Position numbers and translations under genes: made by a program. A stretch of 64,000 nucleotides of DNA, from assembly GCF_035582795.1 (NCBI RefSeq), contig NC_134367.1:83249062-83313061 (forward strand). The letters are read 5' to 3'. Under the pieces are notes generated by a model. That model worked only from the letters and a program-made list of their open reading frames with translations. It was not told the DNA's origin and made no database searches. Of this stretch, positions 46,401 through 60,700 are shown piece by piece. Source of the stretch: Mycteria americana. Taxonomy: Eukaryota > Chordata > Aves > Ciconiiformes > Ciconiidae. Positions within the stretch are counted from its first letter, which is position 1, and each line of letters starts with the position of its first letter.

Positions 46401-49400
46401 TCTCTCTTCATACTGTAGCAACCATGGGTTGTTTAAAACACAGATGTTCCTCGGCTGTGAAATGTTTGTGTGAAATGCATATTCAGCGAGACAAATCTCC
46501 TTCTCAGTCCTGGTTTAGTTTTAAATAGGAACTGTTAGGATGTTACATGTTTTATTGCTCATTCTGTGTTTGTAGGTGATGAAGTATCAGGAAGTAGCTT
46601 ATTTTTTCTGTATTTACTTGTGGTCTCCTCTTGATGGCCACATTACTGTATATTTTCAAAGCAGGTACAGTACCATGGGAATATGATAACAGTGTTTTGC
46701 CTTGCGTAGCATATAGTAAAAATTGGTCTGTTCTCCAAGGATCACTTGGAGTGTTGTCATGGCTCATTATTCATGATGGAGCTTGACAGCTCCAAGGTTA
46801 AACACACTGCTGAATACAGGAGGTAAAAAAAAAAAAAGGCAGCATATTTTTGTGTCTGTGGGAGTTATGCTTGCAGTGGAAGCAAGTGTATTTTGCTCAG
46901 TACAAATCTGTTGCCCAAACATTTAAAAATCCTTTTCTTGTTCTTTGCTTCTTGAACTCTTCAACCTTGCTTGATGCAAAGGGCAAATGGATTGGTAACT
47001 GTCAGGACTGAGTCTTGCTGCTGAACTCCACTACTGGTTCCCGTTCCATCTTGTTACTCAGAAATAAGTTTCTGCAGAACTACTGATTTTTTTTAATTTA
47101 ATTTTTTTAAGAAATTCTTGTGTGCAGGAATGTGAGCGTATGGATTCACTGCTTGCAACTGGTAGGGAACAGTAACTTCCCTGTGCAATCAGATTATATT
47201 CAGAATTCCGATTCTCTAGTGAAGGTTGTTGAATAGATCAGAGTAACTCCTCCTCAGTCCAACATGGCAGCTAGAACATAGAAATCTTTACGATTGTCAT
47301 GGCAAAGCCTATCCTATCTTGACAATGAAAATTCATGCTGTAAATACATTTACCATCATGTGAGCCTTCAATTGTTTTAGTTGAAGTCTCAAAGCTTGAG
47401 CTATTTGAGTTGGTGAGCTGCCATGGGCTTGTGCACTGCATGCTCTGCAGAAAAATAGTGTTTGTTTGTGTTCTTTGAGAGCTCTTCATACCAATTGTCC
47501 TTTCCATGTATCAGGATCTGCAGGGCATTAAGGGCAGAACCCTGCGCTGTGTAGGAGTTGAAGAGTCTCGTTTCACACATTTTCTATTAATGACCAGTGT
47601 AGGAAGGGAAAGGAAAGGCTTTGTAGCAGTTAGCCTCCTGTACGTTTACACTAGAAGAGGTGGTGTTGCTCACTTGAACCAGCTATTTGTTTTAAGGCAA
47701 CCGTAGAGAGAGAAAACAATAGAGCATAATGTTAAGTAATGTCTGGGTTGAAAATGTCATTTGTTAAACGTTATTTGGAGGGAGATCTTGGCTACTTCTT
47801 ACGGTGGTACTTGCAAAAGCTGAATTGTGCAATAACCCCAAACTCCTGGCCAGGTGTATAGTAGTTTGGTCTTGCCAAATTTCTTTTTGCAGGGTCAACT
47901 AGAAAAATATTTTTAAGAGCTATGACTAGAAATAGCACTTTAACATTTGAACCAATTTGATCTTCAAACAGGTGGGTGGTATATTTTGGTTTTTCTTTTT
48001 TTTTTCTTTTTTTTTTTTTCTGGAAGAGCTATTTGCAGATGAGGGTTCGATAGAATCCCTGCTTTACTGTATTTCTATTATTTTGAACTAAAATGCTTGA
48101 CAGGATGGCTGTTAGGACACAGAAATGAAGGCAAGTTGGCTTCTTTCTGAGGAAGGACAGTGACTTCGAGAGAGAAGCTATATCTGGAAATAACTCGCAA
48201 AAAACATGTTACTTTGGATTGTACTTGTTTCAGGATGGCGTGTACCTGTGGAATTAAAATCCTTAAACCTAGCTGTATATTGAGCAAAGCTCTGTATCTG
48301 AGGCTACTGGTTAAATAGAAGGGAGTGGATGCTGAAGGGGCAAAGCTTCTGTGTGACACGGGAGACTACTGTGAGCTTGTAACTTGCAGTTGCAGGCCAC
48401 TGAATTGGAAATGGGTTTGGGGTGGATGGGACAAATAGTGCTTTCTGTTGTGCTATACTGTTAGAGCCTTGTTTGGTCATGAGCTTGTAGAAGCTTCCTG
48501 AAATCTGTGGGTAAGTCTTTTTGGGTTTCGTTTTTCATTTTTATAACTTTCCAGTAAAGCTATTAAAAGGATGGAGAGGGAGGGCTTGTACAAATTCTCA
48601 AAACCAAATCTTGTTTGCAGGGATCTTGTTTATCCTGTCTTTCTCTGACAAACTCAAATAACCTCCACAGAAGGTTTGGGTGGTTAAGGAAAGTAAGTGC
48701 TTACGTGAAGTATAACTTAGACTTAATTTTCCTTGCAACAAAACAGAAGCAGCACAAGCCTTGCAACTCTTCCACCTTGCCTGGGTTTCTCTGTTTAAGA
48801 CACCAATCTGAAATGAAAAGATAAGACTTTTTTTGTCCATATCCATTTATTGTTTGGTGTTAGCTGAAACTATGGACCAAGATGCTGTCATTCAAGTGCT
48901 TGGTCTTGGCTTCTGTCTACTAGCAGCAGTAATGACATCACTTTTTTTTAATGCAGTCTGTGTCAGGCTTATCCAGTTGCTATTGACTTTTTTTTTTTTT
49001 TAAAAAATCACATAATTGGGACAGGAGTTGAGCCAGTCACAATTTAAAGGTCTGAAACTCCTTATCTTAGTGTCAGGGAGACAGCTGGAAAACTGTCAGA
49101 CTCCGCCCCCCCATACTAAAACAATATAGTAATGGCCAATGTTTATGAGGGCGAGGTCTGGTATACATTTCTGGGTACTTTTGCTTCTTGTATTTGCTTA
49201 TTATATGTGTAGCACATGCATCTTCAGCAACTTCTTGAAACATTTTTGATGTGAACCCTTATTTTAGCCCAGTTGTTCAGCTTGTATAATGTCAGAATGT
49301 GTCTTTGAGGTAGATGAAGGTCTTGCTGTTGGTCTGCTTATGCCCACACATTGAAAATGCAGTTGTTTTTTCTGCATCCTTAATTCCTTAGCCAATATTG

Positions 49401-52400
49401 GAGAGGAAGCTGCTGTAGTCATGCAGTATCTCGCTTAGACTGTGCAGCCTACATATTTTTAGGAAGCGGTAGTATTTTGTGGGATTCTGCTATGGTCTAT
49501 TATTTTAATCTTGGCCAGCATGAAGAGGTTGAGCTACATCTTGTGTTTCTGGAAACTGCTTGACAAAAAGAAAATTGCTGAAGTTTTGGCATACCATGTG
49601 CTTGGAAGCTTTCTCTACTCCCAGCCATCTGCTGTCTAAAACTGACACCGCGGGCTACCCCTCCTATGATAGTCGGGCTCTATTTCTCAGTCCATGATGC
49701 AGCCAAGCTGTTCCCAGACAGCCTGGCTAGTCTTTTACAAACAAACAAGCAACGAAAAAATCGGAACAAAATAAGCAATTATGGATAATTTAAGAGCCTA
49801 CTTGCTGAATTGCAGTTTGAAGCATAGAGCTCTGATGGGTGTAACTTGGGAGAAGTGTTGATATGCTATCTGGACAGTACCCACTGAGTGAGTGACACGG
49901 CTCTCCTGCTATCCAGCCCATCTGCTTACTTTGCACTTGCAAAATCATGCAGCCCAATTTTATATTCAGGACAGACTTATCTTTCCCTTGCTCTTTAGAA
50001 ATATTAACTCCAGATAAGAAAATTGTCTTTCATTTGCACTGTGACCACTGGAGACAGTATGACTATTAATTCAACCAACTAGAAATTGATTTTCCTGCCC
50101 TTGTCTTACACTTCAGATATAAATATTTTAAGGGAGTGGGGGGGGACACCTGCTCTTTTTAATTATTGTCTGCTTAATAAATGACTGGACATGGACAGAA
50201 GCTTCTAGATGGCATGGTAATGCAACTTCTGTGTAATTGGGGATTAAAAAGATGCTGAATGACCGTGACTACCATTTAAAAGCAAACATGAAAGTCTTCC
50301 AGTGCAAGTCCTCTGTGAGGAAGTGATAACGCTGCTTGCTGATTGCTGGGTGGTGTCTGGTCGAATTCCTTAATAAGATGCTTTTATTGGAGATCTCTGC
50401 AGACCTTCCATCACTTGCCAAACTCCTCTGCAAAGTGGGATTGCCTCAAGTCAATTAACTTCTCCTTTCTCCTGAGGTTTCCCTCCTGTCATCCCTGTCC
50501 ACGTGCCCAGACCCAACTGCCCATGCTGGGATGTGTTTGTAGTTCTGCAGGCACATCTGCCCTCTCCGATGCTTCCCTGCTCTGCCTTCGGCATATGCAA
50601 GCTTTTGTGCATTCCTTTCTTATCTTTAGCCCGTGGATGGTAAAAGTAGCAAATGTGCTGTTTCATGGACGTCTTTAGTCCTCTTAGGACAGTGATAGGG
50701 TTGTGGCAATAAGCGTTAATCAAAAAGCTGAAGAGGGGAAATTTCAAATTCCTAGGACTCTTATACAATAACATGCTTTGGACAAAGAGTTACTGAGTCT
50801 TAGGAAATGCTGACAGTGGGAGCATCCGAACTGATGCCAGGTAACGTGAGTTTTAAACTTCTGCTGTTAATACCATCCTACCAGTCTAATACTAGTTAAG
50901 ATTCTTGATAGGTTTTGATTTGAGGAGTGGGAAGTGATTGGGACGTCTCCATGCCCACTGAGATTTTTAAAGCGTGAAAAAGTAGAGGAAGTTAATAAGT
51001 TGGGTTGGTTTGATGTATGGCAAAGTTGAACAAAAAGCAAAGTGAAGTGCTGTGAATCAGAGGCATAATTCAGACATGATGTTGGAACCAAATACAAATA
51101 AAGATGTACAGCCTTTTTGATTAGGTTATTGCAGAATGGACTGTTCATCTGTCTTACTTGTGGATGTTCATTCATGCATGCCTCTGGCATTCCCAAGTGC
51201 CTCTCTTATGTCTCCCTGCTAATGGTAGCTCACTGGAGAAATAGCATCTTAGAGAAAAGGCTTTAATGTTTGGGTGCTAGAAGCTCTCTAGGGTTCATTC
51301 AACTTCTTGAGAAACTGTGTCAGCGGAAGTAAAGAGCAAAACCAATTTGGGTTTGTATGTGCCATGGCACCATACAAAGCATTTGTTGCATTGCACCAAA
51401 GCGTCGGGGACAGCGTTGCAGTCTGGAGCACCTGGGATAATGGTCTCAACAATAAGACCTGCCTGTAAATGAGTGGGTCTCTATCGGATTTATTTTTTTC
51501 CTGATGTGCTGTACCTGAAATATTTCTATGCTGTCCTAATACCCAACCCTAAACTTGGAATAGGTGCAGCTGACCTAAGATCTAGAATTACAATATCTAA
51601 ATTTCAGACAATCTTGTTTTTGGTTTCCGCCTCTGCCTGAATAAACTTTCAAAAGGCATGTTGCAAGGAGGTACTAACTGATGTATCCTGAAAAGCTGGT
51701 GTACGTGAGGCATACTGAGTGAAAGCACACAGGAGGCAGAAGCTTGAATTTCACATGCATAACAATATAACTTCAATACTTAAAAAGTACCCTTGAATAA
51801 ATATGTTTTATAACATTTTTGTCTAGCTCTAGGATTTCAGTTGTGCAAAAGATGTGGGAAATTTTTCTTCGTTTTCTTCCTGTTGTGTTGTGAGGCAGTC
51901 AGGTATGATTAGTCTTGGACTGTAGGCACAGGTGTTGACTTTCGTGAGTTAAATACACTGATTTCTCAAGTATTTTGCAGGGCTGTTATGACTTCCAGAC
52001 AAGGTTTGTCACAGGGGGGGAAATATTTTTAGGATTCTAACCATCATCAGACAAGATTTTGGACACACCAGCTTGAGGAAGGCCTTGTATGCCTGTAATT
52101 TTGTCTTATTGTTCCAACTTAACTAGTTGACCTGGCTGCCTAGTTAGCAGGACAAGCCTTGCACTACCTATTTCATGCTGTTGTGGTAAAATGCGTTATA
52201 AGCAATGGTGTGGCATTGATGTATGTGAGGGGAAAAGCCAGTTCTAGCTTCGCTTTACAAAATGGTAGACTCCATGCTTACCATTGAAACTTCACAGTGA
52301 GAATATGATAGTTGCTTCTCTAAAAATGTCAGTTTGGTACTTTGCAGTAGTTGATAATTGATAATATCAAGTTACAAGTTCTACCTGCTTCATTACATCT

Positions 52401-54723
52401 GAATAACCAAGAGAACACGTAGATAACTAATATCACTGACTAGGAAGGGTTTCTTTTTATGAAAAAGAAATACTGATCAAGTGTTAGAAAACTGGAAATT
52501 CACAAGCAAGTAGTTTGGAATTTCCCATTGTGCATACCAATAACAGTGAAAGAAATGTTGCTGGAACTAAAAATAGTCAGACTTCTGGATGAATTGTTAT
52601 TAGCAAACAAAGTTCATAGGTGTAGCAAGTACTGGGAAAACTATTTTTTCAGTTTTGTTTTCAGCTAGCAGGTGTCTTGGAAAACACTTTTTAAAGATAA
52701 AGTTATCTATTTAGTATTAAGGCCATTTAAATTTGGAAAACTAAACTGAAAACATTTGTAGCTGAAGAGTACATAATTTGGCTGCAGGATTTCTTCTGAA
52801 AGCACAGGTGGAAAAGGTGGTATCACTAAATGGTGTGACTTTTTCATCTTTAGTTTTCCTTGCAGAGGTGAAGATCAGCTATGCAATCACACCAATGATC
52901 TGTCACTTTTAGAATTGTAAATGTTTTGAAATGAATCATGGCATCAGAAAAAGGCATATGAATAGGGGTGTGAATATCGGCCCAATTCTTGAACTTAATT
53001 CTACTTTATCTGTTTATGGAGTAATTATTTTTAGTCCTAAGAGTTTTATAGTTTTAAAGTAAAGCGTATGGTTAAAAAACCCCCAAACAATACAACCTAT
53101 AAGTGAATTTTTCTTGTCTTGTCAAATGCGTATGAAATGCTCTCGTGTTTTGGGTTGGTGTTTTTTTTTTTTAATAAAGGAAATGTTAAAGGTGGTTCAC
53201 TATTTTCATATTTCACCAATGAAACTTTCCTCTCTTCATGTCTGGTTCCCTGTGTTTATGGCTTGAGGTAAGAATTTCACTAATATGTAATTAATTTTTC
53301 AGGAAAAATGCAAGGCAACCCTCTAAATATGTACAGAGACACCGTGTTATCCACTGAAGATGTATTCCCTAACAGTATGTTACTTAGCAATGTGATGGAT
53401 AGCAAAACATTTTTTTCCCCAGAAAAATTAATATAAGGGGGGGCTTTTGACATACTGTATAATTTCACAGGAACAATGTAGATGATATGGCAGATAGAGT
53501 TGCAGAAAGAGGACCATCAGCCTCATCAGGTGGAGGAGGTGCTTGCTTTCTGGAATGGATTGCTGTTTTGAGAGTTCTCTTCTGCTTCAGCTGTGAGGCT
53601 GCATACATAGCATTGTGCTTTTCTGTCCTTCACCCTTAATTGGCTTTATTCTGAATCATTTCAGAAAGGTCATGAAAATGTAAATGTTCAGAAGGAGGCA
53701 ACAAGAACTCTTCCAGTAGAAGACTTGCATAAAGCCTTCAGTCTCAGGTGAAGCAGTTGAGAGCTTTAAGAATGGCAACCCTTTCCAAAAAGCCAGCATT
53801 TCTTTCAGCTGACCATGCTCCTGTTCCCATTGTGCATCTCCATCTTCCACATCATATATACAGTCCCTCTGAACTTGAACGATATGTATGCAAGTCCCTG
53901 CATGTATCCCCCCTGTGCTACATCAGTTCTTAAGGGAAAAAAAAAAAATGCTTTGTTGTCTGCTCACCAGAGCCATTTCATCTGTGAGACTGATGGCAGC
54001 TTGTGGAGCAGGATATTGAATGATTGTTGATGGAATGCTAAAATAATGGAGAGAAATGGCAGAGGCAGTAGGGTCTTGCAATACAACATAAACCATGTCT
54101 GGTTTCTTCTGAATAATCTCACAAACCATTGGTCTGTTAATGCAGTCTTCTCGGTCTACATTTGTTGGCTATGGTACTGCATTGAGTGGTTTGATCATGC
54201 TTTGGTTGGGCCTGGCATTCAGCAAACTTGGGGTAGAGTTGGGCATCAAGGCCCTCGTTAGAAAAGAGAGGAGAGGGGGTCTAGGTGAGAGCTATAGGTT
54301 TGTGGTCATGTGTGCACTGGAGGACATGGCAGGATTTGAGCATCTCTTAGGATTATGGGAGGAGAGGAAATTCTTTAGCCAGGAAGCATGGTTTAACACC
54401 AAGTTTAAATCTATGGGCTGAGTGAAGTCCTATCTATAGCTCAGCACTGGATGGAGGTGGCAACTTATTTTCATCTCTAAATGAGGTCTAAATTATGAAG
54501 TGATGTCACAGCTAGGCTTCAGGAAGGGAAACTATGAAGTTGAGTTGTAGGAAATCATCAGTACAATTGGATTTTGTGGAGGCAAAGAAGAGTTTAAGAA
54601 GCTTTAAGACTGCAATGAATCAGGCCCTCATAAACTGCGATGTACGTGACTTCCTATTTGTTAGAGCTCAAATAGCTGAGGGTGTGGTTCTGCCCCCAAA
54701 ATGACACTCAAATGTTTTACCAA
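43460..54723 (+). other. DISC1: DISC1 intron 3, second part
   Basis: Intronic sequence without a recognised exon. T-rich runs occur at 44574-44589, 47998-48020 and 48988-49001. A short tandem repeat, tgttgtgagagcat twice, lies at about 46274-46304. Three places with an acceptor-like AG followed by a short open stretch were tested as exon 4 and rejected. Interspersed repeats may be present but too decayed to name. Confidence 0.5.
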
Positions 54724-54772
54724 GGTTTTTGTTGTTGTTGTTTTGTTGTGGTGTGGTGGGTTTTTTTTTTTT
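54724..54772 (+). repeat. DISC1: G/T-only tract
   Basis: Forty-nine bases of only G and T on the sense strand, with TTG repeats, GTGGTGTGGTGGG and a T run. The fourth such tract in DISC1 introns in this window. Confidence 0.88.
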
Positions 54773-57700
54773 CTTTTAATGTTTTGACCTTCACCTGCTC
54801 AGTCTCAAGGGTATGGGTGACTCCTAGTACTGGCAAATAGTCTGGTGGTGTAGTGGAATGACTTTCAGCTGGTGCTCTGCACTGGGCTGAAGCTGTGCTC
54901 TTTTCAGTATGAATCCTGAGTGACAGAGAGAACTTTCTCAGTGGGAGACATCTGAAATTAAATGACTCTCTTAATGATGAGCGTATTAGGAATACAGAGA
55001 GAAAAGTTTCCTGCTGTACGCCATAATGTAGTGCAAAGCCTTCTAGTGGGTTTTATTGCTGAAAAATCCTCATCTATCAAATACCATTCAAGGGGAACAA
55101 TTTCTCAATCCTTAATCTGAGCAAGAGTTAAACTGGTGAACTGGAAGCGGAAAGCTCAATAGGGAATTAGTAATTCTACTGAAGTCTTGTGTTTACAGGT
55201 TTAAGAAAGTAGCTCTGGTGACTTAAGGGTGCTACACTGATCCCAACCTTCTCCAAATGTGTACAAGCAGTATCTGCTACTCTATATTCGTAGGCCAAAT
55301 ATCATGCTTTGTTGCCCAAGTTCATAGAGAATCTGCTGTCCTGTCCTTTCAAAGAACAAAATAAGACAAAAAAGCTCAGCTCTTTTAAGTGCACAGCGCT
55401 GATTAAAATTTGAACCCAAATTCATATTGAAGTGCAGGGGGTGTACTGGTTTGAAATATTTTAATTATGACCATTCCTTGCTGGAGAAAACACTTGTGAG
55501 CAAGAGCTGAAATCTCCCCAGTCACAGGCAGGCTTCAACAGCTGGTTATTCTGGTGCCATCTAATAACAAGAATGAAAATAGTGAGGAGTTTTGAACAAA
55601 GAGGTTCCAGTCATGCTGTGTCACCTGCCTCGCAGGACCTAGGGCAAGAAGAGTCAAGATGTACAAGTGTGGTTTTTTCTTTTTTAAATAAAATAATTTT
55701 TTTTTTTTAATTTTTCATAATGTTGTATAAAATGACAAGATCTTCCAGGGAAAGAAACGCTGAAGATGCTGAGGAGGACAAAGAATGAGAAATATTTGGG
55801 AAAAAACCCCAAAACTGAAGTAGAATTATTCCAGAATTAAAATTTAATTCTGTTTCAGAGCACTGTGCCTGCAGAAGCACTGCTACTGGAATAGCTTTCT
55901 GATATTAATTATTCTGCCATCACAAGTCTGTTCATGTCTGCCTGTAGATAAGTCTTCTGAGTTTTGTGCAGTTTTATATTTCCTGTGTTGGGTGCTTTTT
56001 TTCCCACTTGTAACTCCCAGGACTTGTAACGAGGAATAACAGCATCCTACTGGATCCTGTGTATTTCATTTAATGACTCTTACATTTCTTTTGGACATTT
56101 TCAAAAACAATCATGCAGTTCCAAAAAGAAGGAGGAGAGAAATCTGGCAGAGGAACAAATAATCTTCATTCCCCATGTCATGCACTGTATTTGTGCTATT
56201 ATCAAATGTCTTAATTTTTTTTTCATTTATGTGCTACTTTGCTTGTTGGTTGAACCTGCCTTTTACTGTATACAAGAGGTGTTTCTCTCTTCCCTCCTCC
56301 TGCTTTCAAAATACTTAGGCTCTGCTTACCTATAGGTGCTGTATTGACCGACCTATTCGTCTGACTATTTAGGGGCAGGCTTACATGCTCAGCAAAACTT
56401 CATTGCTATTACTTTTCTCGGGGCAAAAAAAAAAAGGCGGGGGGGAAGCCCTTTCCTTTTAAATCAAGCCAAGGAGAAGGCAAGGCTGCATGTCTATGTG
56501 TGAATGGCTAATGCCTCCCCAGTGTAAACAGATGGGAGTTACTCAGTGTGGGCAGCAAAGCAGCTGAGCTGTATTTGACTTACTTTCTTCTCTTGTGGCA
56601 CACTTATTTGTTGAATGCAGGAAAACAAATTATTTGTTATGTCAAAAAATGAGAAACGAAACTTTTTTGTGTGTTGAAGTGTCGGGGAAAAATGCTGCTT
56701 TTGTTCAGATGAGGGAAAAAAAAATGAATTCGGTTCCTATCCAAGTCAGAGCTCAGTTACGTGATGGCTACAGGAGGTGTAGGATGTGTAAGGGCTGGAG
56801 TCGTGCAGGTGGGATACACAGCAGGCCTGGTTCTGCTGGACAAGCATCCCCTGGGTTGTAACTTTAAGGAAGCAAACTTGGACTTCCACTTCAACAAGCC
56901 TGTGGCGAGAAGTTTCTGGTACCTCCATGTGTACTCCTGTAGGGACTGTGCTATTAGTGGTGTCAGCCATAATTTCCTGGCCTCCCTTGTGTGCAAGCAA
57001 CAGTATCGTGTCTCCTGTCTCTGGAGTTAGAGGCCAAGTCTGCCTCACATGCTGTGCCTGCTTTAATTTGTCTACAAGCCCTATTTTCACTGCTTTAATT
57101 TTATAGTTTATAATTGCTTAATAGAAACTTCCTTGTGAATTACCTCTAATTGTTGTTCAGAGTGAATGCTGTTAAGAGCAACTAATAATGAACTTAATGG
57201 TTGCCTACAAAATTGATTTTTATTTCAGAAGTTAGGATGGATGGAAAATTAATTCTTCAGAGAAACCTACCCTCCTTGCTCAGAAAAGCTTTCCCAGCTC
57301 TCTTTCCTGAGAGGCAGCCTTTCTTCTATTTCTGTTAGAAAAATGAACTTTTGTGCTCCCATTTCCCCACTCTGGAGTTCAGCGTGCTGCCTGGCCTCCT
57401 CTGCACTTACCCAAGTTATTTCTATCTGTAACAGATGTGGGCAGGTTGGTAGCTTGTGTACCTTCCCCACTGCTGGAGCAGGGATCCTGGAAGCTAGAGT
57501 GTTCTTAGCCAAGATAGATGTGTGGGTTTTTTCATTTTTTTTCATGTAAGGCAGATGCTGGTGGGGTCCATATTTCTTTGTCTGTAAGAAGATGTAAAGA
57601 GTTGCTGCTTGCATGGTTGGTTGTTCAGGTATGTGTAGTTGATGCAGGCTATTAGTTCTAAGGAACGTCGTCTTTCTCATGCTTTTTTATATGATCTTAA

Positions 57701-60700
57701 TTTCTTTTCCCCCATCCATTACAAAGATATGCTGTATGTCTGCCTAAAATTACCAAAGTCCATTTTTAATATTCAAGATTTATCTGTCATGTAATGCAAC
57801 AGGACACGCTGTTCCTGATATCTCCAATGCCCACCTAAAGGAAATATTGCTAAACGTTACCTGTGGTGCAGAATTTCTTGCAGTACCCTTGGGAAAGCAA
57901 AGAAAGCATTTACACAGCCCTGGTAGGCAACTAGAAAGGCTACCTGTACCAAAGTACACCGGATAACCTTTGGAAAAAATCAAGAAAACAGTGTGAAATA
58001 CTAGGTGGTGGTTTTTTTTTTTTTTCAATTCTCATCTGCAGGCCAATTGACTCTTGACAGTTGGAGGTCTTTTTTTGAAGTGATGTATAGCACACAAACC
58101 TATCATCTCAGCTTCCAAGCTTGCAGACAGAAGATACTGGGGCCAGCTAAAGGTCACAGAAAATACCAATTGCCCCTTCTATGCAAAGGGTTTAAAGCAA
58201 CAACCAACTTGCAGAAGAGAGATACAGGGAGGCTGGGTTTTTCTTGATGTTAATATTCTGCTCAACTAAGATTAACTAACTGCTGCAGATTTCTTTTGAA
58301 GGTTAGGGTGAAGCTGTAGCAATACTTATTTCTAGTCAGAGAATGTTCTTCTTGGGAGCTCAGAGTAAGGTCAAAAAGTTGAATGAGTATTTCATCACTG
58401 CCAGCTCTCACGAATTCATGACTATCCTGCCTCCTACCAGTGAGGAGGCCAATGTGGCACTGAATTGATCTACTTCCTGTAGATGTGGGATATATGTAGC
58501 AGTAGTATGTTGTGTTCAGTGCCTTACTTGCCTGTGCATGGTCTTTGTGCAGGTGATGTTCTTGACATGCTTGTTTTTAAATTGATATTTAAACAGCCTC
58601 TTCCTTATTGCTCAGCTACTTCTAAGCATAGACAGCTGCTTGCTACTGAAATCTGTGGGAACAACCATAACGAAAAACGGAGTGTTGATTACTAGGGTAA
58701 CCCCAGTGGGAAATACAAATCTATCGGAACTGTTGTCCCTGGGCAGATTCTGTCCGCTGCGGTTTTGCACCTGTTTGTTGAGAAATAGGCTGCTTGGGGT
58801 TCCTTTTTGGCAAAAGGGCTAAAAAAATGGTTATTCTTTACTGCCTTACCCTTGGCTATGGGGAGTTGCCAGGGCTCCTACTATGCAAATTCAGCCCCAG
58901 CAGATGCTGTTTTAAAAATGAAGATTTCCAGTCTTTCAGGCATGGTAGTTGTGCACAAAGAAGAGTGCATCCTGCATGCACAGGGCAGTATGAGGAACTT
59001 AGTGACTGTAAGGCAAGAAGCTTGCTTTCTCATGTCTCCCACTCTTATGTTCTCTGTTCCCATGCCCTCGTCTTACAACATTAGGGTATCTCCTAGCAGT
59101 AACTTTTCTTCCCTCCACTTCATGTTTTAGGAAGGTGCTTGGCAAGTGTCTTTTGTCTCCTCCCCTGAGTTATAGGTTCTTCCTCTCCTGTGCCCTTCTT
59201 ATCTATTTATTCAGCCAGCAGGCTTCATTAGCCTGTACTGCTGCTGTTTCTGCCTGTCACCTGGTGAGCAGGGCTTGAATTTGCACCTCACCTGCTAATT
59301 GTGGTCCCCTGGGGGGGGTGGTGGATATTATCAGCCTGCTGCTGTGTTGTGTTCCTGTGGTGGTAACTGTCCTCTGGGCTGCAGGCTCAGAGCTGGTGCA
59401 AAAGAGTCACTCTGCTGCCTCCCTGTAATCTGAAGTCAAGGTGGGGGCATGATGACAAGGTGCATCTTCCTTGTCCCTTTCTCTCAATGAGTTAATTTTC
59501 ACCAGACTGGAAAGCTATTGACTTCTTCTTCCCAGGTGGCATTTCCCTGCATTCCTTTATTTGCAGCAGCCCCCCAGGAGCCTGAGGAACAACAGTTCAT
59601 GTATGAAAGGAGCTGGAGGTCAAGCCACTGTGCTCTTTAGCATGGGAGGGAGCCTCACACAGTGTATCTGCTTGCATCAAAATTAGATGCTGGTGGTTTG
59701 AATCTGTGCCCTCTGGAAGCTAGCAAAAAGGATTTGGGTGGTGGTGGTGTGTGTTCGTGTGTTGTTTTTCTGCTGGCTGTGAATGGTTTGGGTCAGATTC
59801 TGCAAGGCCATCCTTGGCTGCTAATGAAGTTCCCTGTCCCTTCCTGAGGCTTCTCTATGTGTGATTGCAGGAGAAGAATTCTGGCAGGAAGGCATAATGG
59901 GAAGAGGCTGGGTTAAACTTACCCTTTGCTGTCCTGGTTTGTTGGGAGTGAGAGAGCAACGCTGTACTTCTGGCTTGCTCTTTGCCTATACCTTTTCTCC
60001 TTGGGCTTGTCAGAGCTTCCCATTTTGGAAGAACAGTGGGATTTTTTTTTTAAAAGCAAATATTTACATTGAACTGTATATTTTTTGCTTTTTCTTTTTC
60101 CCAAGAGATGGTGAAGCATGCATTAAACATCTGGCCTCAAATACTCCGGTTTTCTCCTAGCTTTCTTCCTGCTTTCTGTTATTTCCCAGCCTAACCTCTC
60201 ACCTCAGATCGCATTCCTCGAAACCTCTCTGCCTACTGTCTGCAATCGTTGTCTTTTATGCTTTCTGCCATACCTTCTACTGCACCTGGCAACATTTGCA
60301 CCTTCTTAATCATTTGCATCACTGTTCCTTTCTTTCTTTCCTCCTTCTCTGTTTCTGTTGGTCCCATGCAGTCACTCTTCCTGCCCCCGGTACCTCCAGG
60401 AAATTCCGAGGCTACTTTTAGCATTGGGAGTGGAGCACCTGTATTGAGCTATCGTGGGACATCTCCGCTGACCTGGCTCCTGAAGGTCACACATATCTTT
60501 GTTTCTTCCTTTCCAAGTTGCTGCCTGGAGCTAAAGCTGCTGGTGGTCTGATTGCTTCCTTAGTCCCCACGCGATGGCAGGCATGCTGGCAGCCTGCAGG
60601 TCTGGGGTTCAGCTGGAATTGCCCCTTCTTCTAACCACATTGGGTGAGCTTCACACCCTGCCCTGATGAGAGCCTTGTGGCCAGCCACCAACAAGATTTT

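Noticed and set aside
48865..48960. ttag followed by an in-phase frame starting A-E-T, considered as DISC1 exon 4
   Set aside because: After the first three residues the translation does not resemble the coiled-coil sequence expected, the polypyrimidine tract is poor, and no donor follows at a fitting distance.
53303..53436. tttttcag followed by about 44 open codons
   Set aside because: The phase fits but the translation does not resemble DISC1 and ends in a stop without a donor.
55749..55840. ttccag followed by a Lys/Glu-rich open stretch, considered as DISC1 exon 4
   Set aside because: A weak ETL...EK resemblance ends at a stop after about 30 codons with no donor, so it is probably chance.
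56746..57090. Overlapping open frames on both strands
   Set aside because: No recognisable family, no start context and no splice sites matching DISC1 phase. Possibly a decayed repeat.
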